NCBI GenBank assembly: GCA_026314275.1 | Contig: CP111109.1 | Span: forward strand, 2,046,001 to 2,110,000 | DNA length: 64,000 nucleotides | Origin: JAGOEY01 sp017997515 | Lineage (GTDB): Bacteria; Pseudomonadota; Gammaproteobacteria; Burkholderiales; Burkholderiaceae_C | Direction: 5' to 3' | In this document: positions 34,561 through 41,651 of the stretch, one piece after another | How the letters are laid out: the number at the start of each line of letters is the position of its first letter | Position numbering within the stretch: the stretch's first letter is position 1 | Position numbers and translations under genes: made by a program | Notes under the pieces: generated by a model | What the model was told of the DNA's origin: nothing | The model's database searches: none | Seen by the model: the letters and a program-made list of their open reading frames with translations, nothing else

Positions 34561-35082
34561 TTACTTGCCTTGCGCCTTCGTCGTGATGTGCTGCACGGCG
34601 GATGCGATGCTGACCACACGGCCCTGTTTGGCCTCGCTGGCCATAAACTCATTGGCGGCGCTGGCAATTTCCGTCGCGCTGGTGGTGTCCAGCGGATCGG
34701 AGTCCACCTGGCGCTGTGCGCCGATCTTCACAACCGGCTTGCGGGAAGCCATGAAGTTCAGAAACCATGCGCCAGGCGTCTGCTTGTCTTCGCCGCCTTC
34801 TGCCTTGGAAAAACTGAATTCGACGCCGCTGTCTTCCTGCTGGGCCATGAACTCCAGCAGGCCGACTTCCTCGGCCGGCACGATCAGGCCCTTTGCCTTC
34901 CAGTCCACGATCAGCGCCGAATGACGGGCTTTCTGGTCGGCCTTCTTGAACATCAGGACTTCGGCTTCCTTGGCCTTGAATTGCACGGAGGCGGCCGCCT
35001 CGGCCGCAGTCTTTCCTGCGGTCTCGCCTTCGGTGCGGGCAGCGGCAATGGCCGCGTCAAGATCGGCCTGGGTAATCGTCAT
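34561..35082 (-). CDS. Internal scaffold product (Mu gpZ-like)
   Basis: An in-frame ATG at 35080-35082 inside the protease gene is preceded by GGAGA at a good distance and would give a 173-residue scaffold ('MTITQADLDAAIAAARTEGETAG...'). Nested protease/scaffold pairs sharing a C-terminus are established for Mu I/Z and lambda C/Nu3. The ribosome site is visible; its use here is inferred. Confidence 0.65.
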   Translation of the reverse strand: MTITQADLDAAIAAARTEGETAGKTAAEAAASVQFKAKEAEVLMFKKADQKARHSALIVDWKAKGLIVPAEEVGLLEFMAQQEDSGVEFSFSKAEGGEDKQTPGAWFLNFMASRKPVVKIGAQRQVDSDPLDTTSATEIASAANEFMASEAKQGRVVSIASAVQHITTKAQGK

Positions 35083-35772
35083 ATCGTCTTCTCCGGTCGG
35101 TTGGTTGAAAAGGGATGGTTTGTCTTCGTTGAACTGCTGGCGGGCCGTGGTGGCCGCTTCGTTCATGGAGTCGATCTGCCATTGCGGCAGGACAGCATCA
35201 GCAACCGCAAGGCTCTCTTTTTCGATCAAGTGGTCGCGCAGGCTGCGGATGAGCTTGGCCGCGCTCTCCAAACCCCACACAAGGCTGTAGCCGGGCGCGG
35301 CAAACTCAAAGCAGGTGTCGTCATCGACCGAGAACTCGACCGGGGGCATCCCATCGATAGCAGGCGGCACGGCACCCAGCCAACCGATGTGGCGCACGCG
35401 CCATCCATGTGTGCCGTCTTTGTGGACAGAGACCGAGCGGTTGTAATAAGCGCCCGATTCCACGCCGGCTTCAAAAGCCGGGTTGATCTTGGTGAACTTG
35501 GCAAACAGCCGGTCACCGTCACGCTTGTATTCCTCGACCTGCGCATAGGCCGGAGCGGTGTCTTTGGGGTGTCCGATCACAGCGGGCGCAGCGCCCAACT
35601 GATGATTCGCGATCATCTGGTCCACATCTGCCTGGCTGAACGTGATCTGCCGACCTTTGCTGTCGGTGTGTGTGCCCGCCTTGAAAACCTCAACAAAACC
35701 GCGAAGGCCCTTCACGGTTGCATCGATCGCTTTGGTGATCGGGCTCTTCTTGGAAGTTGGTGCTTTACTCAT
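34561..35772 (-). CDS. Phage protease/scaffold (Mu gpI-like)
   Basis: 403 residues. The N-terminal half is the Mu I-type protease: 'TDSKGRQITFSQADVDQMIANHQLGAAPAVIGHPKDTAPAYAQVEEYKRDGDRLFAKF' and 'YYNRSVSVHKDGTHGWRVRHIGWLGAVPPAIDGMPPVEFS', with candidate catalytic His and Ser. The C-terminal half is helical scaffold, also made separately from an internal start. It matures the prohead by cutting the scaffold. It is the first gene after a late site (35808-35823). It starts 35 nt downstream of that site and has no Shine-Dalgarno sequence. Confidence 0.88.
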   Translation of the reverse strand: MSKAPTSKKSPITKAIDATVKGLRGFVEVFKAGTHTDSKGRQITFSQADVDQMIANHQLGAAPAVIGHPKDTAPAYAQVEEYKRDGDRLFAKFTKINPAFEAGVESGAYYNRSVSVHKDGTHGWRVRHIGWLGAVPPAIDGMPPVEFSVDDDTCFEFAAPGYSLVWGLESAAKLIRSLRDHLIEKESLAVADAVLPQWQIDSMNEAATTARQQFNEDKPSLFNQPTGEDDMTITQADLDAAIAAARTEGETAGKTAAEAAASVQFKAKEAEVLMFKKADQKARHSALIVDWKAKGLIVPAEEVGLLEFMAQQEDSGVEFSFSKAEGGEDKQTPGAWFLNFMASRKPVVKIGAQRQVDSDPLDTTSATEIASAANEFMASEAKQGRVVSIASAVQHITTKAQGK

Positions 35773-35807
35773 GCCGCCACTGTGCCCAGCGCGGCGATCT
35801 AAATCTT

Positions 35808-35823
35808 GGTGAAGCGCTTCACC
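35808..35823 (-). promoter_or_regulatory. Putative Mor-dependent late promoter, protease-capsid operon
   Basis: A perfect palindrome GGTGAAGCGCTTCACC. In the sense direction CACAGT follows after 23 nt, then GGCGGC and the ATG of the protease. Position and spacing are identical to the gp46 site. Confidence 0.68.
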
Positions 35824-35909
35824 GAATCAGTAGTTTTGAGTGAGAGAGAAATGCGGCCCTGGACGGGCTTGGCGGCAGCAGGTGCCCCGGTAGTGCCAGC
35901 AAGGGCACT

Positions 35910-35951
35910 TGCGCCGGTTTTAAAGGGGTTTGCGCCGGTTTTGAAAGGGGG
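35910..35951 (+). repeat. Imperfect direct repeat upstream of the late site
   Basis: TGCGCCGGTTTTAAAGGGGT (35910-35929) and TGCGCCGGTTTTGAAAGGGG (35931-35950), two tandem 20-21-bp copies in the 185-bp gap between mor and the late site. No terminator with a U-run is visible here. The rest of the gap holds nothing I recognise. Confidence 0.7.
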
Positions 35952-36008
35952 AAAAGGATTCAGGCCGGAACAGAGTTGGCATTGAGCACGCCGAGCAGCA
36001 TCGCCATG

Positions 36009-36494
36009 TCATTTGCGTGAGCTCAGTCCAAAAGGGTCATTGGCCGCGCCAGCATAGTCCTCGGCCTGTGGAACATCCGCAAACATGTCAAGAGTCAATG
36101 TATCGCGGCCGTAATCGCTGCCGCCCATGATGTTGATGGCCTGCCGGCGGCTATAGCCTGTAGCTTCGGCGGTCTCATCAAAGGTCAAGCCTTGCTCCCG
36201 GCACTGGCGCACGTGGTCGTGGCGCAGTCGGCGCAGATAAGCGTCCCCCTTGGGCACATCCAGTATGCCGCCACCCCATTCCGCGATCAGCTTCTCGAAG
36301 CCTTCAGGACTCAGGGCCATGCGCAGCGGGTGGTCTTCCTTGGCCTTGTCCCGCTTGGGAACGGAGAGGCGGGCACCAGGCATGGAGCCGATCAGCCGCA
36401 TGGCGTCGGCGTCGCCCAGCACCCGCGCCAGTTCGCGGACGGCCGCAGGCAGCGCCTCCGGGCTGGTGGTGAGCGTGGGGGCAGCGTGGTTCAT
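36009..36494 (-). CDS. mor: Mor-family transcription activator
   Basis: 161 residues. The N-terminal dimerisation part shows 'ALPAAVRELARVLGDADAMRLIGSMPGARLSVPK' and the beta-strand 'GGGILDVPKGDAYLRRLRHDHV'. The C-terminal helix-turn-helix is 'GLTFDETAEATGYSRRQAINIMGG'. This is the Mor/C family that activates middle and late promoters with sigma70. No separate C gene is found, so this one protein probably drives all late operons. It ends the early operon, directly after gemA. Confidence 0.85.
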   Translation of the reverse strand: MNHAAPTLTTSPEALPAAVRELARVLGDADAMRLIGSMPGARLSVPKRDKAKEDHPLRMALSPEGFEKLIAEWGGGILDVPKGDAYLRRLRHDHVRQCREQGLTFDETAEATGYSRRQAINIMGGSDYGRDTLTLDMFADVPQAEDYAGAANDPFGLSSRK

Positions 36495-36495
36495 G

Positions 36496-36984
36496 TCAGT
36501 AGATATTTGCTTTCACGCGCTGGCCCCAGAGCTTCATGGCTTCGACCAGGTGATTCAGTTGCTCGCCGGTAGCGAAGCGCAGAGCGTCCATGGGGCCGAG
36601 GCGGTGGGCGGCCAGTTGTTCCTTGCCCCAGGCCTCGACAGCTGTGCTGCAAGCTGTGTGGGATGTGGGGCGCATTACCGCGCCAGACTCGGCCAAGGCG
36701 TACCACATGGCCAGCAGCTTCTTGACCTGTGGCGCCCGGATATATGCGGCGCGGGCCATGCTCGGTTTGGCCTTCACCACAAAGCCCTTGGCCTTGAAGT
36801 GGCGCAGCAGCTTGTCCCGGCCAGCGGCGTCCAGGTCTGCCGAGCTGGCCTTCCCCGTGACCTGGCGCACCACGGCGCGGTAATCATCGTCGGTCATCCC
36901 GGCCGTGGTCATGAAATGCGCCTTGGCCATGTGGATAAGGGCCAGCTCGCGTTTGCGGGCGTCGGGTGTTGCAGCGCTGGTCAT
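36496..36984 (-). CDS. gemA: GemA-like regulatory protein (DUF1018)
   Basis: 162 residues. 'KRELALIHMAKAHFMTTAGMTDDDYRAVVRQVTGKASSADLDAAGRDKLLRHFKAKGF' is the GemA/gp16 pattern. In Mu, GemA modulates host gene expression and DNA topology. It lies just before mor, as in Mu, with overlapping or touching starts and stops on both sides. Confidence 0.88.
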   Translation of the reverse strand: MTSAATPDARKRELALIHMAKAHFMTTAGMTDDDYRAVVRQVTGKASSADLDAAGRDKLLRHFKAKGFVVKAKPSMARAAYIRAPQVKKLLAMWYALAESGAVMRPTSHTACSTAVEAWGKEQLAAHRLGPMDALRFATGEQLNHLVEAMKLWGQRVKANIY

Positions 36985-37682
36985 GTCAACAACCCCCGCT
37001 CTTGCAGCCCACCAACACCGCGATTGAGCTGCGCATGCTCACCCGCACGGTAACCGGCCATAACATGCCCATCGGCAATCTTGCGGCCTTTGGTGGTGTC
37101 GCGGGCTTTGCCCTCCACCAAGCTGCCGTGCTTGCGTTCGATGTATGTTTCCAGCAGCAACTTGTCTGCCTCTGGTTGCGCGAAGCGCTCCACCAAGCTT
37201 TGCACGGCCCACACCCAGCCGCGTGCGAATGCATCACCTCGGGCGGTCTTTGTGATCGTCTTGCAGTTTTTCGGCTGCTTTGCAATGTGCGCCAGGCGGG
37301 CTTTGGCGCACTGGCGCACCAGTACCTCGCAGGCATAGCCCGCCACCGTCGGCGCTGAGTCGATCCCGACAAAGACCCAATGGCGCGCCCGGATGTAGTT
37401 GCCCGAGTCGTTGTATTTGCCAGTGAGGTTGCCAAACGTCATGCATCCGAAGGCATCTGCAATCATGGCAACCAGGCTCAGCTCCCACGCATTGGCGGCG
37501 GTGCTGCTGGCCTTGACCCGAACCTCGCTCACATCGGCAATCGAAACATCTTGCTCACGCAGATTGAACTGCTGCATCAGCTTCTGTGCCTGGCGCATAG
37601 CCGCAGCGGCTTCGTGTTCACTGGCGCTGCGCCCAAGGGCCAGGCACTTCTTGATCTTCTTGAGTGCGTCTTCGGGGGTCAT
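36981..37682 (-). CDS. DUF2786-domain protein
   Basis: 233 residues. The N-terminal DUF2786 domain is visible as 'PEDALKKIKKCLALGRSASEHEAAAAMRQAQKLMQQFNL'. A second domain ('WELSLVAMIADAFGCMTFGN', 'YACEVLVRQCAKARLAHI', 'FARGWVWAVQSLVERFAQPEADKLLLETYIERKHG') usually accompanies it (DUF7168-like). The function is unknown. It is translationally coupled to rdgC and gemA, so it acts in the early or replicative phase. Confidence 0.82.
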   Translation of the reverse strand: MTPEDALKKIKKCLALGRSASEHEAAAAMRQAQKLMQQFNLREQDVSIADVSEVRVKASSTAANAWELSLVAMIADAFGCMTFGNLTGKYNDSGNYIRARHWVFVGIDSAPTVAGYACEVLVRQCAKARLAHIAKQPKNCKTITKTARGDAFARGWVWAVQSLVERFAQPEADKLLLETYIERKHGSLVEGKARDTTKGRKIADGHVMAGYRAGEHAQLNRGVGGLQERGLLT

Positions 37683-38569
37683 TGGGCACCACCGTTCTCA
37701 CCACCCAAGGCTTCGACCAGGTCAACCAGCAGCGCAGCCAGTTCACCCGCCATGATGGCGGCGTCGGCATCAAAGCCGCTGTCCTCGGGCTTGTTGCCGT
37801 CGAACACCACGTCCAGGAAGCTGATCTTCTTGAGCTGCATGGTGTCGGTCAACACAAAGGACACACGGTCATCCCAAGTCAGAGCCAGCTTGGTGGGCAC
37901 CTTGCCGGTAGCAATGTGCTGGCGGACTTCTTCAATGTCGAGTGGGTGTTTGGAGTAACGCACCACGGCCTTGGTGTCGTCGGATGCCTTCAGCTCACAC
38001 TCTCGGTCGATGCTGAAGCCTTCAGACGGCTCCTGGGTGGTCAGCCATTCGGCCATGGCAACGGATGGCGCGAGCTGGGTGTTGAGCTGCTGCAGCTCCA
38101 GCCCCCGCAGAGACTTCACCAGCGCCGTCACGACTTCATCGGCGATGGCCTGGCTGGATGCGTCAACGACCACGGTCATCGCCCTGGGGTCGATCCACAC
38201 CCACGTGGCACGCTGCTTTGTGAAGGCCATGGGCAGCAATGCCAGCTTGGCATCTTCCTTCAGCTCACGGGTTTCCTTCTTGCCAGGCTTGCGCCCTGTG
38301 GTGGCTTCGATCTGCTGCTTCATTTCGTCCACCTTGCGGCCCAACACCGAAGCGGGAACGGTTTTGGTTTCCGCCATGAAGCGCAATATCCACTGACCGC
38401 CCACGGATTCGGCCAGCAGGCCATTGACTTCACGTGGGGGCACCCAGCCGCTGGACTTCTCTTGTGACGGAGCGCAGCCGGTGAAGGTGTTTTTGCCCAG
38501 CTCGGACTCGACGTCGACGATGGTCGGGAGTGGGGATGAAATGCAGTACACGATGGCATTGGAGATCAT
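37679..38569 (-). CDS. rdgC: Phage-encoded RdgC-like recombination protein
   Basis: 296 residues, close to host RdgC (about 300). Family features are 'GWVPPREVN', 'GQWILRFMAETKTVPASVLGRKVDEMKQQIEATTGRKPGKKETRELKEDAKLALLPMAF', 'VWIDPRAMTVVVDASSQAIADEVVTAL' and 'FSIDRECELKASDD'. RdgC forms a DNA-encircling dimer that restrains RecA. In a transposing phage it may protect replication intermediates alongside Gam. The start at 38569 (MISNAIVYC) follows a GGAG-like site. Confidence 0.9.
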   Translation of the reverse strand: MISNAIVYCISSPLPTIVDVESELGKNTFTGCAPSQEKSSGWVPPREVNGLLAESVGGQWILRFMAETKTVPASVLGRKVDEMKQQIEATTGRKPGKKETRELKEDAKLALLPMAFTKQRATWVWIDPRAMTVVVDASSQAIADEVVTALVKSLRGLELQQLNTQLAPSVAMAEWLTTQEPSEGFSIDRECELKASDDTKAVVRYSKHPLDIEEVRQHIATGKVPTKLALTWDDRVSFVLTDTMQLKKISFLDVVFDGNKPEDSGFDADAAIMAGELAALLVDLVEALGGENGGAQ

Positions 38570-38787
38570 GCTGTGGCTCCTTTCTGAGCGGGGATGTGGT
38601 GATTGCAGACCGCCTGCACCGTGACGCCAAAGCCGCCCAGCACACAACGCCAGGGGTAGAGGTCGGCCCCCGCATTGGTTTGGGTGGATTGCTTGCTGTT
38701 GGCGCAGTTACGACAGCAGGGTCGCTGGTTTGCGTTCAGGTAGCCCATGGACGCCTTCTTGTTGGAGATAGGAATGAAGCCCATCAC
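38566..38787 (-). CDS. Small Cys-rich early protein
   Basis: 73 residues with 'RPCCRNCANS' followed by 'PWRCVLGGFGVTVQAVCNHHIP': two Cys clusters that could bind one zinc ion. It overlaps gam and rdgC by 4 nt on each side, so it belongs to the early operon. I do not recognise a named family. Confidence 0.65.
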   Translation of the reverse strand: MMGFIPISNKKASMGYLNANQRPCCRNCANSKQSTQTNAGADLYPWRCVLGGFGVTVQAVCNHHIPAQKGATA

Positions 38788-39308
38788 GCCACCTCAGCCT
38801 GGGCCTCGAACGGCACAACCACAAAGTCCTCCACGCCCGTCACGATGGTGATGCCCGCAATGCCACGCACCGCATCGGCCTCGTTCAGCATGGCTTCTTT
38901 GTTGGGTTCGTTCTTGACCCGGACGAAACGATCCAGGCCCATGCGCAGCAGTGTCTCCAACACAGTGTCTACGCCACGGATGGACACGCTCGGCGGGCGC
39001 ACGCGCCAGGACACCTCACCGGTGACCAGGTTGGCCGTCTTGCCCAGCTTGTCGGCCTCGCCACACAAGTCCACCCGGTGGGCTTCGCACCAGGCCTGGA
39101 TGCCACCCTGCAGGGCCAGCATTCGATCGGACAATCCGGCCAGACGAGGCTGGTGCGCCTGGGTGACGACGGCGATCTGATCATTCATCTCGCCGCGTTG
39201 GCGGTCGAACTCGCGCTGCAGGTCGCCCAGCAGTCGAATGGATTCGGCGCAGTCGTTCTTGCTTTGCGGCACAGCTGCGATGGTTTTGGATTTGATACGG
39301 GTGGCCAT
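38784..39308 (-). CDS. gam: Host-nuclease inhibitor Gam (Mu Gam)
   Basis: 174 residues. 'QREFDRQRGEMNDQIAVVTQAHQPRLAGLSDRMLALQGGIQAWCEAHR' and 'LVTGEVSWRVRPPSVSIRGVDTVLETLLRMGLDRFVRVKNEPNKEAMLNEAD' are diagnostic of Mu Gam, a Ku-like protein that coats double-stranded ends and blocks exonucleases. The start at 39308 has AAGGAA 6-7 nt upstream; longer frame extensions overlap the next gene. Confidence 0.93.
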   Translation of the reverse strand: MATRIKSKTIAAVPQSKNDCAESIRLLGDLQREFDRQRGEMNDQIAVVTQAHQPRLAGLSDRMLALQGGIQAWCEAHRVDLCGEADKLGKTANLVTGEVSWRVRPPSVSIRGVDTVLETLLRMGLDRFVRVKNEPNKEAMLNEADAVRGIAGITIVTGVEDFVVVPFEAQAEVA

Positions 39309-39319
39309 GGTGGTTCCTT

Positions 39320-39409
39320 TCAGTGAACGTGAGGTTGAGATGCACCGGTTACGGCGCTGTGGGTGTCGATGAAGTCCGCGACCTTGCGGGCGTGGGCTTG
39401 GGTGCTCAT
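39320..39409 (-). CDS. Micro-ORF between early gene and gam
   Basis: A 29-codon frame (MSTQAHARKVADFIDTHSAV...) whose ATG overlaps the preceding stop (ATGA) and which ends 11 nt before the gam start. The coupling and compact fit suggest it is translated. No function can be proposed. Confidence 0.4.
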   Translation of the reverse strand: MSTQAHARKVADFIDTHSAVTGASQPHVH

Positions 39410-40038
39410 GGCTGGCCCTTCTTGAGTTGTGCAATGCGGGCGCGCACGTCGTCGGGCATGCGGGCTGCGGTGCGGTTGGCGTCGTCCAGCTTTACCAGTG
39501 CCGGGTCTTTGCCTGCGTGCACTCCCTTCAGCGCCTCGCCGATAGACAGGCTTTGGCCGCGCACATTCACGGTGTCCTGGCGCACCGGGGTGCGGCGGTC
39601 AGCCTCGCGCTGCTGCTCGGCCACTGCCTCACCTTTGTCTGCCAGGCGCATCAGCACGGTGTACAGATAGCCATTGCCCTGCACCGGCACCTTCAAAGTG
39701 CCCCGCTGCACGGCGTCAAACACCGCTTCAAACGCACCCTTCCAGTCCTCGGTCGTGACAGCCCAGCCGCGCCCATTGCGCTCAATCACAGCGCGCTGCA
39801 TGTCGGGCACCAGCTCGGCCAGCAGCTTGGCCACCACCGTCATACGCAGCCTTTGCGCGGGCGGCTTGTGCAGCCGCAGGTAACGCACGGCCAGGCCGCC
39901 CAGAGGCAGGCTCATCGCCAGCACATCGGCAATCAGGCGGCGCGTTTCGTCGTCGTCGATCATGCGCATCAGCAGCGAATCCAAGCTCTCTTCGGCACCA
40001 CAGGCCTGGCAGGTGTTGAGTAGGGTTGCGATGCTCAT
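39406..40038 (-). CDS. Early-region hypothetical protein
   Basis: 210 residues, mostly helical, with an N-terminal Cys pair ('LNTCQACGAEES') and a C-terminal 'DDANRTAARMPDDVRARIAQLKKGQP'. Similar proteins occur between B and gam in BcepMu-type phages, but I know no function. It overlaps its neighbours at both ends, typical of this operon. Confidence 0.7.
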   Translation of the reverse strand: MSIATLLNTCQACGAEESLDSLLMRMIDDDETRRLIADVLAMSLPLGGLAVRYLRLHKPPAQRLRMTVVAKLLAELVPDMQRAVIERNGRGWAVTTEDWKGAFEAVFDAVQRGTLKVPVQGNGYLYTVLMRLADKGEAVAEQQREADRRTPVRQDTVNVRGQSLSIGEALKGVHAGKDPALVKLDDANRTAARMPDDVRARIAQLKKGQP

Positions 40039-40319
40039 GTGGGCCGTCCCATCAAGTAGTCAAAGCCGGGCGGGGCCTGGCACGACACCGTCACCCCATA
40101 GGCATGGGCCGCGTTGCGGCGGGCGGGGCGCTGCGGGCGCACCATGCCGTTGTCGCGCAGCCGCTGCACCATGTCGCGCACGGTGTCGGCGTCAGCGGCC
40201 GCAAACCAGGTGTGCCGAATCTCGCGCAGAGTCCAGTAACCGCCCGCTTCCACCAGGTGCTTCCACAGCTCTAGCGTGGCGTTGTCCAGGTGCCGGCCTG
40301 CATGCAGGGCGGCGCTCAT
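40035..40319 (-). CDS. Small winged-helix-like early protein
   Basis: 94 residues: 'ATLELWKHLVEAGGYWTLREIRHTWFAAADADTVRDMVQRLRDNGMVRPQRPARRNAAHAYGVTVSC'. The helix pattern and the 'L..NGMV' turn suggest a winged-helix DNA-binding fold. The start at 40319 overlaps the stop of the membrane gene upstream; a longer extension is out of character. The function is unknown. Confidence 0.65.
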   Translation of the reverse strand: MSAALHAGRHLDNATLELWKHLVEAGGYWTLREIRHTWFAAADADTVRDMVQRLRDNGMVRPQRPARRNAAHAYGVTVSCQAPPGFDYLMGRPT

Positions 40320-40510
40320 ACCGGCTCCTTTGCGCACAGCGCCGCACCAGCGGCCATGCCGTCCTGGTGGATGCGTTCCAGGCGTTGGTTTTCGCGCACG
40401 TCGCCGTCGGCAATGGCCAGCGTGGCCAAGATTGCCAGCCCGGTCAACATGGCCCACAGCGCAAACCCCACGGCCATCCTGAAAGAGGAAAGAAGCTGCT
40501 GGCGGTTCAT
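40316..40510 (-). CDS. Small membrane protein
   Basis: 64 residues with one transmembrane segment ('MAVGFALWAMLTGLAILATLAIA') and a charged C-terminus. It overlaps both neighbours by 4 nt. The role is unknown; early small membrane proteins of phages can act in superinfection exclusion, but nothing here proves that. Confidence 0.6.
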   Translation of the reverse strand: MNRQQLLSSFRMAVGFALWAMLTGLAILATLAIADGDVRENQRLERIHQDGMAAGAALCAKEPV

Positions 40511-40653
40511 GCAACCCTCCGTGCGCAGATGCGCGCCGCGTCGTGGAACATGTCCAACATGGCGTCAATAGCGGCCCAGTCATTGGCAAACAGGCCCCGG
40601 CAGCAGCCGTGTTCACCGCCGTGCAGCACGAAAGTAATCTGGTATTTGCGCAT
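40507..40653 (-). CDS. Small early protein, 48 residues
   Basis: Starts MRKYQITFVLHGGEHGCC at 40653, with its ATG overlapping the stop of the B gene (ATGA-type), and ends 'MFHDAARICARRVA' overlapping the next start. The tight coupling on both sides supports real translation. The fold and function are not recognised. Confidence 0.6.
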   Translation of the reverse strand: MRKYQITFVLHGGEHGCCRGLFANDWAAIDAMLDMFHDAARICARRVA

Positions 40654-41651
40654 CACTTGCTCCCCTCGGCACGGGGCCGCGCCATGAACAACACTTTTTG
40701 CGCAATGGTTTCGATCATTTGCGAGCTCAAGGCCTGGGTTCCCGCGTAGTCCTTGACGGCCGGGATCAGGTTTTCGTTCAGCACGCGGGCGCTCCCCTGG
40801 GAGTAATCCCACAGCGTGGTCAGCACCTCATCCGGCAGGTCGGGCATACCCAAGGCAGACCTGGCCATGTCGTCGCTGTCATCGCGGCTGATGCGCTTGA
40901 TCGTTTCTGGCCACATGCCCACCCGGCTGCGTACCTGGTCAAACTGGCCATGCTGGGGTTTGATCAGGCCGGTTAGCTTTTCAGTGCCGGCCAGCACCAC
41001 GCCAATTTGGGCCATGTCGCGAATACGGCGCAGATGCTCCAGCGCGCTGGCGCTCATTTTTTCAGCTTCGTCCGCGACGATCAGGTAGTTGGTGCCCTTG
41101 AGCACCCGCACCAGCTCGCGGAACTTGCGGTCCAGGCCCACGGGAACGGCGTTGTTCAGCTGCTCAAGCAGCTCGGTCATCAGCACACCGGGCGTCATGT
41201 TGGGGCTGACCTCGACCAGCAGCGTCATCGGATTGGTCTCGCGGTACTCAACACAGAAGCGGCTTTTGCCCACCCCCACATGGCCCGAGATCACACCGAA
41301 GTTCTGGTGCTTGCGGGTGCGGTCACACACCACCGTCAGCAGCTTGTGCACGCTGCCCTTGACGTAGCCGGGCGTGCCGTCGCTCAGTCGCGCCGTTTCG
41401 ACGGCCAGCACAGCCTGCATCTGGTTGAGCTGGCGCGTCGGGCTGCTGACGTATTTGCCGCTCAAGATCTGGCTCAGCGTGCCGTTCGGGATGTTGGATT
41501 TCTTGCTGAGCCAGGCCTTGGACTTGCCAGCGCCTTCCAGCCACTTGGCGATGGCCTCGGCCTTCTCCAGGTCTTGCGGGGTGTAAACGATGTGGGCTGC
41601 TTTGCCGCCCATGGAAGGGAGCGATGTCTGCTCATTTGCGGGGCTGCTCAT
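40653..41651 (-). CDS. Transposition ATPase B
   Basis: 332 residues. An N-terminal helix-turn-helix ('KAWLSKKSNIPNGTLSQILSGKYVSSP') is followed by an AAA+ core with Walker A 'GHVGVGKSRF' and Walker B 'NYLIVADEAEKMS'. MuB-type proteins bind DNA, pick the target, stimulate transposase A and give target immunity. It overlaps the transposase gene by 4 nt. It is intact. Confidence 0.92.
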   Translation of the reverse strand: MSSPANEQTSLPSMGGKAAHIVYTPQDLEKAEAIAKWLEGAGKSKAWLSKKSNIPNGTLSQILSGKYVSSPTRQLNQMQAVLAVETARLSDGTPGYVKGSVHKLLTVVCDRTRKHQNFGVISGHVGVGKSRFCVEYRETNPMTLLVEVSPNMTPGVLMTELLEQLNNAVPVGLDRKFRELVRVLKGTNYLIVADEAEKMSASALEHLRRIRDMAQIGVVLAGTEKLTGLIKPQHGQFDQVRSRVGMWPETIKRISRDDSDDMARSALGMPDLPDEVLTTLWDYSQGSARVLNENLIPAVKDYAGTQALSSQMIETIAQKVLFMARPRAEGSK

